From NCBI GenBank assembly GCA_013299045.1, contig JAAFJX010000013.1:1-64000 (forward strand): a DNA stretch of 64,000 nucleotides, in the 5' to 3' direction. This document shows, in pieces, positions 26,386-35,477 of the stretch. How positions within the stretch are numbered: the first letter of the stretch is position 1; every line of letters begins with the position of its first letter. The notes beneath the pieces were generated by a model, which was not told the origin of the DNA, made no database searches, and saw nothing but the letters and a program-made list of their open reading frames with translations. A program made the translations under genes and the position numbers. Source of the stretch: Cytophagales bacterium (GTDB lineage Bacteria; Bacteroidota; Bacteroidia; Cytophagales; Bernardetiaceae).

Positions 26386-29300
26386 TCAACGCAAAATGCT
26401 AAACATACCGCTACGCACTTGTTTGCTAATGTCAAAGCTCAAAGTGTATAGATATTCGCCCTTAGGTAGTACCTTGTTGCCAATACTGCCATCAAAAGTA
26501 TTTTGGTAGTCTAAAAACTCACCTATCTTTTCGCCAATGCGATTATAGATGGTCAGCTTGTTTTTCTGATAAAGCTCAATGTTATTCACTATGAGCACAT
26601 CGTTCATACCATCGCCGTTTGGTGTTATAACGTTCATGACCTCTGTAATGGGGTCATCTAGGACTACCACGAGAACGTAATTTTCGTTGGTGCAACCCTT
26701 ATCGTCCGTGCCACGTACAGTGTATTTCAGCGTTTTGAGCGGGCGCGCTGTTGGCGTGGCAGCGCTAGAATCGTTGAGCGTTTCGCCGTCCGACCAGCTG
26801 TAAGTTTCTGCTCCCGATGCGCCTAACTGAACACTTGTGCCAATTCTGATAGTGTGCACTTCCTTTTCTACAACAATAATCGGCAAAGGATAAACAGTCA
26901 TGAACAAGATATTGCTCGTATCCTTAAAACCACACGCATCGCGCACAATACGGCGATAGCTAGTATTTTGTTGGATTTTGCCCGGCATGAAAAAGGCTTT
27001 TTGGCCTTCTAATTCAATGTTCTGCCAGCTAAGTGTGTCGGCAGTACGGCTTTGCCATTGATATCGGAAAGGGCGAACACCGCTGTTTGGTTCTGGCCCC
27101 AATAGAGAATCGGCTGTTTCATTCAAACAAAAAGCTTGGGTACCGCTAATGACATTACCGCCCAGAACAGGGTTCACTTCCACCAAAACGACGTTTGAGG
27201 TATCAGAAAAGCAGGCGGAAGACGCTATCCGCCTGAACCAAGTATTGTTTTCAAGGCTATCTGCCTGATAGTTTTGAGTCTTTGCAGAGTCTAAATCAGT
27301 CCATGTTAGCGTGCTGTCGGCGGATACTTGCCATTGATAATTGTACGTGCGGTCGCCGCCCTTCGGTAAATTGCCTGTAAAAAGCTCTGGGGCAGTAAAT
27401 TTACAAATCATTTGGTTGGCCTGAATAACGCTGCCACTGACGATAGGGATAATATTGATACTCACCAGATGAGAGGTATCTTCAAAGCAGTTGGCAGAGA
27501 GCACAATACGCCTAAAGGCTGTGCTATCGCCCAAAAGTTCATAAGTCAGTAAATCTTTGTCTGTACCCATTTGTTTCCAGCGGCCTAGGCTATCGCGTTG
27601 CTGCCAGATAAATGTGTATGTGCCATCTCCATCTTGTGGTAGAGAGCCCAAAATAGGCGGCAGGGTTTTTCCTAAACAAATATTTAAATGCCTAACCGTA
27701 TCGGCTACAACACCCGCAGCAGTGTCAGTTGTCAGAATGCTGAAGTAACCAACATTATTAGAAATAGGCTGAATAACATTCAGAATCATCAGGCTACCAG
27801 TATCTGATTTGCAACCACCGTTTACAATCCTTCTGAAATAAGCAGTATCCTCAAGACTACTCAGAAAATATGAGGGTACATTGCCATCGGGCATATCAAA
27901 CCAACTGCTGTCCACCAATGGTGTTCGTGAACGCTGCCAGGTATAGTCAAAAATGCCTTTTCCGATGGGTAAAGAACCATAAAGACTATCCATAGGCTCA
28001 CCCTTACAAATTGTTTTGAGCAAAAGATTACTTTCAGCCTTTATGGGCACTACTGAAATAAGATTTTTACCAAAAACAGGCGCTACGTTAATAATGGCTA
28101 CATTACTAGTATCCGCATAACAAAGTGTATTGACAATTCGTCTAAAAAAGGTTGTGTCGCCGAGCGCCAACGGAATAAAATTTTCGGTAGTGGCTTCGTT
28201 TTGCCAAGTGCTTTCACTAATGAGCCGACTCTGCCAGAGATACCCATAGTTCGCATCTCCACCACTTAATTTTTTGAGTATAAAAAAACTGCCATTTTCA
28301 CCATTGCAGACGGTTTCGCGCAGTGTATCGGTGCGAATCGTGTTGTTGCTAATTTCAGGAATATAGTTGAGCCGAACTGCATCAGAGGTGTCGCGTGTGC
28401 ATTGCCCAATAACGATACGCCGCACGTAGAGCGTATCCAAAATAGCGTCTAACAGAATATTTTGAGTGGTTCTGGGTGGCGCAAGTGTATCAGACCAGAC
28501 CGTACCGTCTGGTGAAAGTTGCCACACAAAGCGGTAGGTACTGCCGGCGGGTGCTGGGAGGCTGCCGTTTACTTTGAGATTGCTCTCACCCTTACAAACT
28601 TCAGCTTTGGGTAAAGATAGCGTGTTGTCAAAAAGTTCAAAAAATACATTTACACGCATAGGTGCACTAAAACTGGTTACGCATTTGCCAATTATCACGC
28701 GCCTGATGTAGTAAATACCCACGATGGTTTGAGCAGGCAAACTAAGGCTATTCATGGTGTAGCCTGCCAATGTTGAGTCCACGTCCGTCCAAACTGGCGC
28801 AGCGGGGTCAGGCGAAGTTTGCCATTTAAAGCGGAAACTATCAATAGCGGGGGGTGGTAGCGCTGCAACGGTCAGTTTACGTCCTACACAAAGGCGTATG
28901 CTATCTTGGCTCAGTTTGTTGCCATCACCAAAAGGAGCTATACCTCTTATTTTTAAGACATTACTAACAAAGCTACCGCAAGTATTTACAACAAAGCGCC
29001 TAAAAAAGACAAAGCCTTTGAGCGTATCCGCCACTGGGTAATTCTGGGCTGTGCCTACGTCTGTCCAGGTTGTGCCATCGTTGGAGCGCTGCCATTTGTA
29101 AGTGTAATCTATGACTAATGTGCCGTTGATGGTTGGCATAGGGCCTGCATTGCAGTTTACGGTATCGCCGCTGATGGCATTTGCGCCGCTGGCCAGAGCC
29201 GGTATAAGCTCTACGTTTAAAATTGTGGTGGTATCGGCTTTACCGCAGGAGGCATTAACAATGCGTCTAAACTTCGTTGTTGAGGTTAATAAACCTCCAT

Positions 29301-29550
29301 CATGGTTTTGCAATGAGCCTACAGTCGTCCATGTAAGGCCGTCTGCTGAACTCTGCCACGTGTAAGAAGCGATTGTACCGCCTGATACGGTGGGCAGTGT
29401 GCCATTGATGAGATAACTAGTGCCAGAACAGGCTTTGGGAGTCCCCCCCGCAATAGTATTGCCACTGATACTGCATTGCGCCCATACTTGGCTTAGACCA
29501 AATAGGCTAAAAAAAACTGTAAAAAACGCGCAGAGAGCAATAAAACGCAT
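26386..29550 (-). CDS. T9SS type B (CHU_C) repeat protein
   Basis: Start chosen at the ATG at 29550, which gives a clean signal peptide (MRFIALCAFFTVFFSLFGLS). A longer frame begins at 29601. About 1054 residues: nine tandem domains of about 90-105 residues, each with a Cys near its start, a TYxYxWQxSxDGxTW core, FRRIV and a CxxDTSN-like end. A PKD/Ig-like domain follows (VQLGASGAETYSWSDGE), then the gliding-motility-associated type B sorting domain (VITPNGDGMNDVLIVNNIEL ... LPKGEYLYTLSF). The protein should cross the outer membrane by the type IX system and remain on the surface or be released. It is probably an adhesin. No enzyme domain is visible. Confidence 0.93.
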   Translation of the reverse strand: MRFIALCAFFTVFFSLFGLSQVWAQCSISGNTIAGGTPKACSGTSYLINGTLPTVSGGTIASYTWQSSADGLTWTTVGSLQNHDGGLLTSTTKFRRIVNASCGKADTTTILNVELIPALASGANAISGDTVNCNAGPMPTINGTLVIDYTYKWQRSNDGTTWTDVGTAQNYPVADTLKGFVFFRRFVVNTCGSFVSNVLKIRGIAPFGDGNKLSQDSIRLCVGRKLTVAALPPPAIDSFRFKWQTSPDPAAPVWTDVDSTLAGYTMNSLSLPAQTIVGIYYIRRVIIGKCVTSFSAPMRVNVFFELFDNTLSLPKAEVCKGESNLKVNGSLPAPAGSTYRFVWQLSPDGTVWSDTLAPPRTTQNILLDAILDTLYVRRIVIGQCTRDTSDAVRLNYIPEISNNTIRTDTLRETVCNGENGSFFILKKLSGGDANYGYLWQSRLISESTWQNEATTENFIPLALGDTTFFRRIVNTLCYADTSNVAIINVAPVFGKNLISVVPIKAESNLLLKTICKGEPMDSLYGSLPIGKGIFDYTWQRSRTPLVDSSWFDMPDGNVPSYFLSSLEDTAYFRRIVNGGCKSDTGSLMILNVIQPISNNVGYFSILTTDTAAGVVADTVRHLNICLGKTLPPILGSLPQDGDGTYTFIWQQRDSLGRWKQMGTDKDLLTYELLGDSTAFRRIVLSANCFEDTSHLVSINIIPIVSGSVIQANQMICKFTAPELFTGNLPKGGDRTYNYQWQVSADSTLTWTDLDSAKTQNYQADSLENNTWFRRIASSACFSDTSNVVLVEVNPVLGGNVISGTQAFCLNETADSLLGPEPNSGVRPFRYQWQSRTADTLSWQNIELEGQKAFFMPGKIQQNTSYRRIVRDACGFKDTSNILFMTVYPLPIIVVEKEVHTIRIGTSVQLGASGAETYSWSDGETLNDSSAATPTARPLKTLKYTVRGTDDKGCTNENYVLVVVLDDPITEVMNVITPNGDGMNDVLIVNNIELYQKNKLTIYNRIGEKIGEFLDYQNTFDGSIGNKVLPKGEYLYTLSFDISKQVRSGMFSILR

Positions 29551-29720
29551 AAAATGTAGTATGAATGATGATATGAGGCTGCCTACAATTTTGAGCAACA
29601 AAGATACTAAAAAATATTTTGATTTTTAGTGGGCAACACGCAAGCATTATAAAAGTTTGTTTTAACAAAATATGCCTCAAATATACCTCAATTTTTTTAA
29701 GCAAGTAATTGGAATATTTT

Positions 29721-29750
29721 TTGTATAAAGCTCTTGAATTACTATCTTTG
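29721..29750 (+). promoter_or_regulatory. Bacteroidota-type promoter upstream of 29880
   Basis: TTG at 29721-29723, a 19-base spacer and TATCTTTG at 29743-29750 fit the consensus exactly. The ATG at 29880 is 129 bp away, implying a leader of about 120 bases. Confidence 0.65.
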
Positions 29751-29879
29751 CCGTATGTTAAGCCTTCTATGCTTAAGTTTTTGAGCAGAATAGTTCCCAA
29801 AACATAAATAGTTGATTAACATCTTCATTGCTTAGTTACGTTTTTGAATTATTACTCAATTTACGATTTAAAAAACTTT

Positions 29880-30431
29880 ATGAAATACGTATTTCTAGGT
29901 GTTTTTACGGCTTTTTTAAGCCTTTTTTCTTTCACCTATCTTTTAGCACAGGGCACAATGAATTTGGTAGAGAATACCCCCCAGACCATCAATGGGGTTA
30001 GTTATGGCTATCGCATTCGTAACGAGCAGGTTAAAGAGGTAAAAGATGAAAACTACTCGCGTTATGAAGTAGAAGTGTATGTAACGAACAATAGTGGCTG
30101 CCCTAAAGTTCTGTTGTTCCGAGATTTAAACGGGTCAAGTTCTTTGGGCTTTGGCACGTCCGAGCAAACTGTGGCTATTTTTGAGTGCTTGAATGCCACG
30201 GGCAAGCGCCTGACCTCCAAAAATCAGAACGTAGAAGCCAGTATTTATCGAATGCAGCAGCGCGTTAGAGAAACAGGCCCTGACGGTAAGTCCACAACGC
30301 GCTTTACAGACGCAGAAGTAGGCTACGGCATCAGAAACGGCGAAACTGCCAGCGCCACGCTCATCGTGATTGTGCCGCTCGGGCAACGTCCCAATTTTAC
30401 TTGTAGGGCTGTAGCATTTTCTAATTTTTAA
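29880..30431 (+). CDS. Small secreted protein of unknown function
   Basis: 183 residues from the ATG at 29880. The frame is open from 29844, but the later start begins a normal signal peptide (MKYVFLGVFTAFLSLFSFTY, cleavage near LLAQG). The mature part looks beta-rich: ISYGYRIRNEQVKEVKDEN, YEVEVYVTNNSGCPKVLLF, FECLNATGKRLTSKNQNVEA, ATLIVIVPLGQRPNFTCRAV. Three Cys. No family recognised. It has its own promoter (29721-29750) and a strong terminator (30441-30499), so it is a single-gene transcript. Confidence 0.75.
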   Translation: MKYVFLGVFTAFLSLFSFTYLLAQGTMNLVENTPQTINGVSYGYRIRNEQVKEVKDENYSRYEVEVYVTNNSGCPKVLLFRDLNGSSSLGFGTSEQTVAIFECLNATGKRLTSKNQNVEASIYRMQQRVRETGPDGKSTTRFTDAEVGYGIRNGETASATLIVIVPLGQRPNFTCRAVAFSNF

Positions 30432-30440
30432 GTGCAGCTT

Positions 30441-30499
30441 AAAGTTTGCTATTCTGTTGTAATTGTTTGATAATAAGGCAATAGAATAGCAAACTTTTT
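30441..30499 (+). terminator. Strong terminator after 29880-30431
   Basis: Arms of 19 bases (AAAGTTTGCTATTCTGTTG at 30441 and CAATAGAATAGCAAACTTT at 30479), pairing throughout with one G-U in RNA, followed by a T-run. It starts 10 bp past the stop. Confidence 0.85.
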
Positions 30500-31062
30500 A
30501 TTTAAACAAAGCTAGGTGAATTTAAGAAGCACAAGGCAAAACACATAAGAAAAATAAAGAAGCTAAGCATTTAGAGTATCTGGGATTACTAGAAAAAGTA
30601 CATCACAAAACTAATTTTGAAATTCACCTTTGATACTTAACGACCTTTTTGCCTTTTAAAAGGTATGCAATTGGCCTAATGATTTTGAGTCTGATTTTGA
30701 TGCTTAAAAAGCAGCGCTCTCCTTCTGTCATTTAAAAATTCAGAGATATTACGAGAGGCAAAAAAGCGACCATCTAGCTTGACTCCTCCTCAATATTTGC
30801 TATTTTTTTATCAGCCAAAATTCTTATAGGGCATGAAATTCCTTTTAAGAGTTTGGCTTTGGTATGCAGTAAACCGAGTTTGTAGCTACTCTTTCGTGGA
30901 CGCATTACTATTGAGGCGCATAATATGGCATGAAAAAAAGCCTCCAAAAATTCATTTTCTCAATAAAATGTATATTCTTTACGCAACTGTTTGTGCTGTT
31001 GTGAAGGCTAGTAAACTGAAATTCGCCCGCATTGACAGAATAATCTCTAAATTAGCCTTTCT
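30500..31062. other. Intergenic region of about 560 bp, no gene seen
   Basis: AT-rich. A 79-codon frame at 30833-31072 overlaps the next gene and has no family features, so I leave it out. No repeat or RNA is evident. Confidence 0.45.
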
Positions 31063-31584
31063 ATGCCCTTAATCTTGCCTGTTTTAGGTAAAAGCCCCGT
31101 TATTGGGCCAGACTGCTTCCTTGCGGATAACGCAACCATCGTAGGCGACGTGGTGCTTGGCGCACATTGCAGCGTGTGGTTCAATGCCGTGGTTCGTGGC
31201 GACGTACACAGCATTAGGATAGGGCATCATACCAACATACAAGACGGTGCTATCATACACTGCACCTACCAAACAGCCCCTACGAACATCGGTAACTATG
31301 TTAGTATAGGTCATGCCGCCATCGTGCATGGTTGTACCCTACAAGACAACGTTCTGATTGGTATGCGTGCGGTGGTTATGGACGGCGTAGTGGTTGAAAG
31401 TGGCGCTATTGTGGCAGCTGGCGCGGTTGTACTAGAGAATACACGTGTAGAGGCAGATTGCATTTATGCGGGTGTGCCCGCACGCAAGGTAAAACGAGTA
31501 GAAAATCGGGCAGAAATGCTGACACGAATTGCCAACAATTACGTCATGTATGCCTCGTGGTTCAGGCCTGAGCCTGAAAAGTAG
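31063..31584 (+). CDS. Gamma-carbonic-anhydrase-like left-handed beta-helix protein
   Basis: 173 residues of the YrdA/PaaY/gamma-CA family: hexapeptide-repeat (LbH) trimers binding a metal between subunits. The family signatures are present: VWFNAVVRGDVHSIRIGHHT, the first metal His in QDGAIIH and the other two in IGHAAIVHGC, all in the expected places. GAIVAAGAVVLE and IYAGVPARKVKRV end the helix. It may be a carbonic anhydrase or a related acyl transferase-like protein; activity cannot be read from sequence alone. It reads toward cdsA (57 bp gap). Confidence 0.93.
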   Translation: MPLILPVLGKSPVIGPDCFLADNATIVGDVVLGAHCSVWFNAVVRGDVHSIRIGHHTNIQDGAIIHCTYQTAPTNIGNYVSIGHAAIVHGCTLQDNVLIGMRAVVMDGVVVESGAIVAAGAVVLENTRVEADCIYAGVPARKVKRVENRAEMLTRIANNYVMYASWFRPEPEK

Positions 31585-31641
31585 TTACTCTTGTTTGTTA
31601 TTCTCATTCAAATTTGTTCTTAAACCTGTCCGTATTAAAAA

Positions 31642-32505
31642 ATGACCATTAAGAATCCAACGAGCAATTTATCTGAACTCCAAAAGCGCATATTAACGGG
31701 TTTTTTTGGCGGACTTTTAATTTTAGGTGCTGTTACATGGAATGAATGGAGTTATTTTGCCATCTTCTTTTTGATATGCTTCTTTACTCTCTGGGAGTTT
31801 TACAATCTTCTTGGTTTAGACGGCAACGTTCCTTTGCGTACTTTTGGCACAATAAACGGTCTTTTTATTTTTAGTTTAACCTTTTTGGTAGAAAAGTACG
31901 AACTGTCGGCGCACTATTATATGCTCTCTTTCATTGGTTTATCGGGTGCATATTTTATCCGTCTTTATGTTAAAAGAGACTTTAAGCCCTTCGCCGATAT
32001 TGCCTTTACTTTTTTGGGAGTCTTTTATGTGGCAGCTCCTTTTGCTTTTTTTAATTTTACTGTTTTTGACCAACACGGCGACTATTCCTATCAAGTTATT
32101 CTAGGCTCTTTGTTTATTTTATGGGCGAATGACACTGGCGCGTATTTTTCGGGCAGAAACTTTGGCAAGCGCAAGTTATTCGAGAAGGTTTCACCCAAAA
32201 AAACTTGGGAGGGCAGCTTGGGTGGAGCACTTTTGTCTTTGGCAGTGGGTTTCTTGTTGTCTATGTACTTCAAAGACGTTAATATGCCGCAATGGTTGGG
32301 TATAGCAGCCCTGATTGCCGTTGTGGGCACGTATGGCGACCTTGTGGAGTCCTTGTTTAAGCGCAGCATCAATATCAAAGATTCTGGTAAGGTGCTACCA
32401 GGTCATGGCGGATTTCTAGACCGTTTTGACAGCCTGCTACTGGCCGCTCCTTTTATTGTGGTTTTCCTAAAAATGAGCAAGGAACTCAATTTTTTTCAAA
32501 TATAA
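31642..32505 (+). CDS. cdsA: Phosphatidate cytidylyltransferase
   Basis: Makes CDP-diacylglycerol from phosphatidic acid and CTP, the branch point of phospholipid synthesis; inner membrane. 287 residues with about eight membrane segments. The C-terminal signature SINIKDSGKVLPGHGGFLDR and FDSLLLAAPF, and the upstream NDTGAYFSGRNFGKRKLF and VSPKKTWEGSLGG, match CdsA. It is 57 bp after the gamma-CA-like gene and probably co-transcribed. Confidence 0.96.
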   Translation: MTIKNPTSNLSELQKRILTGFFGGLLILGAVTWNEWSYFAIFFLICFFTLWEFYNLLGLDGNVPLRTFGTINGLFIFSLTFLVEKYELSAHYYMLSFIGLSGAYFIRLYVKRDFKPFADIAFTFLGVFYVAAPFAFFNFTVFDQHGDYSYQVILGSLFILWANDTGAYFSGRNFGKRKLFEKVSPKKTWEGSLGGALLSLAVGFLLSMYFKDVNMPQWLGIAALIAVVGTYGDLVESLFKRSINIKDSGKVLPGHGGFLDRFDSLLLAAPFIVVFLKMSKELNFFQI

Positions 32506-32687
32506 GAAAAATATTGTGCATGATTGATACCAATGCACTATTCCACAAGAGATAAAACTCCTGTGCCTAGCCAATAAAACCTCTCCATCACACACAAAAA
32601 TTAAATTAAGAGAGGCTATTTGCTGTATTTGAGGTTTTTTTTTGGATATTTGCCTCAATAGACAAACACATTGTTATTCTCAGAATT

Positions 32688-34769
32688 ATGTTTAGAAAAA
32701 TATTGATTGGATTAGCCATTCTCTTGGCTGTAGGTGCGGGTGCTGGCTCGTTTTTCTTGTTCTCCGATGGGGGCGCTTTTGGCAAAATCAATCCTTTACA
32801 CGTGGTACCGAATGATGCCATTTACGTCATAGAAACAGAAGCGCCTATTAATAGCTGGCGGCAATGGGCATCTGGCCTGGTGTGGAATCATCTCAAAAAA
32901 CAGTCATTTTTCTCTGAAATGGGCGAAAGTGTGGACGCGCTCAATAAAGTCATTAAAGAAAATTCTTTGCTTTTAGACATTCTGGGTGAGCACTCTGTTA
33001 TCGTTTCTGCCCACAAGTACACTTACAAGGACTATGACTTTTTGTACGTGGTGGACTTAGGCAACAAGGGTAACCTGACTACCATTTTGCAGGAGTATTT
33101 GAACCCTATTATCCGTGATGCCTTTAAAACAGGCGAGAGAACCGTGGGCGAGTACCGCGTGTTAGAATTATTCGACCCCTCTGACCGAAGCACGCTCCAC
33201 GTCGTTTTTGTGGATAATCTTGTTATATGCTCTTATACGGGCAAGCTCGTGGACGCAGCACTCAAACAGAAGGATAGCCCTAATTTTGCTCAGAACGATA
33301 TTTTTAAAGCTGTTCAAGAAAAAACAAAGTCCAATGGAATGGGCAAGCTCTATCTCAACTACAACTTGCTAGATGAGTTCGCCAACTGCTACATGAGCAC
33401 ACCAGACGAAAACGTTCTTAAATTAAGTGAATCTTTGTTTTTTAGCGCTTTTGATGTAGAAATGGACGACAAACGTGGCCTTATTGAAATGACTGGCTTC
33501 ACAAACGTCAATCCCAATTACCCTTCCTACTTCAAGGCTTTGGCCCTCTCTGGCAACGGCGAAATCAGCGCGCCTCTTGTGGTGCCGTCCTACTCCTCTT
33601 TCTTTTTTAGCCTGACGTTCAAGGACTTTAATTTGTTTTTGGATAATCTTGAGAACGTCATGCAAGAAGATGACGAGGAGGGGTATCAGGAGTATATCAA
33701 GAATACAAGCATGATTGAAAAATTCCTGAATATTGATATTCGTGACGATTTTGCTTCTTGGGTCAAAGATGAAATTGCCGTCGCGCAGGTAGAAACCAAC
33801 CGTCCGAACAGCAAAGACGAGTTTGCCCTTTTTATTAAAGCCAGCAATATTGAAGATGCCCGCTCTAAATTAGAGCACGTGGGAAATCAGGTACGAAAGC
33901 GCAGTCCTGTTAAGTTCAAAAGTTTTTCTTATAAAGGTTATCAAATTTCTTTTTTGGCAGTTAAAGGCTTGTTCAAAATTTTGCTGGGCAAATACTTTGA
34001 TAAAATAGAGAAACCATACTACACTATTATTAAGGACTATGTTGTCTTTTGCAACAATCCGCAAACACTCAAGAGTATTATTGATGACTTTGAAAACAAA
34101 CTCACACTGGCCGACGACCCCGGTTTTCAGGCTTTTTTCAATAACTTTGACAGCGAGTCCAACTTCTTCTCATACGCCAGTATGCCTGTTCTGAACCAAA
34201 ACATGGCTTCGCTTGTGGACGCAAGTACACTCACCAGCCTCAAGCAAAACGAAGATTACATACTCTGTTTCCCTCACTTTGGCATTCAGTTGGTGCAAGA
34301 AGACAGCCTTTTTGATACCAAGATTATTTCAGCTTTTGCAAAGCCCACAGACGTTCGCCGTGCCTTTACGGACTTCCTGAGCAAACGCTCTCAGATACAG
34401 GCCGAAGACCCCGAAAAATCTACAACCGTGGAAAAGATTTTTGATATGTTTGAGGGTGAAGGCAGTAGCAATGCAGAAACCCAAGATGGTATGCTCAACG
34501 ATGTTTTTGCCGATGTGTCCGAGATGGTGGACGTAAACGGCCTGCGTGGAGTTTTTCCTCGAAAAATTACTAAAACTGAAGGCAACAGGAAAATTGTTGC
34601 TTTTTACAGAGACCAAGAATTGCATGGGGCCTACAAAGAATACGAAAATGGCATATTGCGCATAAAAGGCCGCTACAAAGATAATTTGAAAGAAGGCAAT
34701 TGGTTTCTCTATGACGAAAACGGAGACTTGATTGATAAAATACGGTACAAAAAAGGCAAAGAGAATTAA
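32688..34769 (+). CDS. Membrane-anchored protein, DUF3352-like, with MORN-like C-terminal repeats
   Basis: 693 residues. The N-terminal ILIGLAILLAVGAGAGSFFLF segment is a signal anchor. The body (about 40-620) has the pattern of DUF3352-type proteins: substrate-free beta/alpha repeats with VVPNDAIYVIETE, SVIVSAHKYTYKDYDFLYV and LKSIIDDFENKL. The last 50 residues (HGAYKEYENGILRIKGRYKD and NLKEGNWFLYDENGDLI) are MORN/YwqK-like repeats. The function is unknown; it should face the periplasm. The family match is an impression only. Confidence 0.7.
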   Translation: MFRKILIGLAILLAVGAGAGSFFLFSDGGAFGKINPLHVVPNDAIYVIETEAPINSWRQWASGLVWNHLKKQSFFSEMGESVDALNKVIKENSLLLDILGEHSVIVSAHKYTYKDYDFLYVVDLGNKGNLTTILQEYLNPIIRDAFKTGERTVGEYRVLELFDPSDRSTLHVVFVDNLVICSYTGKLVDAALKQKDSPNFAQNDIFKAVQEKTKSNGMGKLYLNYNLLDEFANCYMSTPDENVLKLSESLFFSAFDVEMDDKRGLIEMTGFTNVNPNYPSYFKALALSGNGEISAPLVVPSYSSFFFSLTFKDFNLFLDNLENVMQEDDEEGYQEYIKNTSMIEKFLNIDIRDDFASWVKDEIAVAQVETNRPNSKDEFALFIKASNIEDARSKLEHVGNQVRKRSPVKFKSFSYKGYQISFLAVKGLFKILLGKYFDKIEKPYYTIIKDYVVFCNNPQTLKSIIDDFENKLTLADDPGFQAFFNNFDSESNFFSYASMPVLNQNMASLVDASTLTSLKQNEDYILCFPHFGIQLVQEDSLFDTKIISAFAKPTDVRRAFTDFLSKRSQIQAEDPEKSTTVEKIFDMFEGEGSSNAETQDGMLNDVFADVSEMVDVNGLRGVFPRKITKTEGNRKIVAFYRDQELHGAYKEYENGILRIKGRYKDNLKEGNWFLYDENGDLIDKIRYKKGKEN

Positions 34770-34805
34770 GCCACCAAAGTATTGTAGCCTTGTTTTTTAT
34801 TTAAA

Positions 34806-35097
34806 TGGTCGTTCCCTAGAATACATTTAAAATATTAATTATCAGGAAATTAAATAAGGAGTTTACCCTTAAAATTTCTTGGGTTTTAGCCTATTTTGTC
34901 AAATAACTGGTAAAACCTCAAGGGCTTCTTCTTGCGGCCTGCACTGCCTCGCATCAGACAAAAGCGAATGGCTCAAAGGTCAGAGGGTGAGATTTTCTGT
35001 ACAACTCTGTTTTTGTAAGAGAGTGAATCAAAGAAAAAGCCAGTCGCTGATTTAGATGAAAAAAGTTATTTTTCATCTAAATTGGTCTTATCTGATG
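34806..35097 (-). repeat. Relic repeat element, copy 4 (inverted)
   Basis: Same family as 21166-21459 but in opposite orientation: the outer end GGTCGTTCCCTAGAA is a decayed terminal repeat. The inner block (TTTTAGCCTATTTTGTC, AGACAAAAGCGAATGG) and the palindrome of arms TTTAGATGAAAAA at 35051-35081 are kept. Confidence 0.8.
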
Positions 35098-35399
35098 GTT
35101 ATAAAAAATAGCCTCAAAGCAAACCGAAGGTATATGCAAGACGAGGACGCTCTTGAAGGTATATGTTCATGAATTACATTGCCTTACAATGGTACTATAT
35201 CATCTATAAGCTATTGAAAGAAAATAAACTACTCAAAAAATATGCTGTTACTGATTTTATCAAGCTCTTGGTAGAAATCAAAAAAGTACACATCAACAAC
35301 ATCTGGCACACCGAGCCTATCATCAAAAAAAATCCAAGCCATGCTAAACCAACTCAAGATATCTGTTCCGTAAATTCATTTCGGGCTTAGGGTTTAAAA
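35098..35399 (+). pseudogene. Second C-terminal IS4/IS1634-type transposase remnant, frameshifted
   Basis: Same region as 21497-21760 (TYMQDEDALEG-like start, here NRRYMQDEDALEG), but with a deleted base near 35161 (reading GGTATATG for GGCTATATG) and an extra A near 35329. It starts right after the inverted relic element and goes a little further upstream than the copy at 21497. It lies about 80 bp from the end of the TIR gene. Inactive. Confidence 0.75.
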
Positions 35400-35477
35400 T
35401 CTTTTTTTGCACATCAAGGCCGTTTTTTTTCGTTTTTAATAAAGAATCTGTTTGCTTTATTTTTGACAAATGAAGGC

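Noticed and set aside
29601-29800. 97-codon minus-strand frame upstream of the type B gene (29507-29800)
   Set aside because: It overlaps the signal-peptide codons in another frame and the plus-strand promoter at 29721; no features.
30833-31072. 79-codon frame on the plus strand
   Set aside because: It overlaps the gamma-carbonic-anhydrase-like gene by 10 bp in another frame, has odd composition and no family features.
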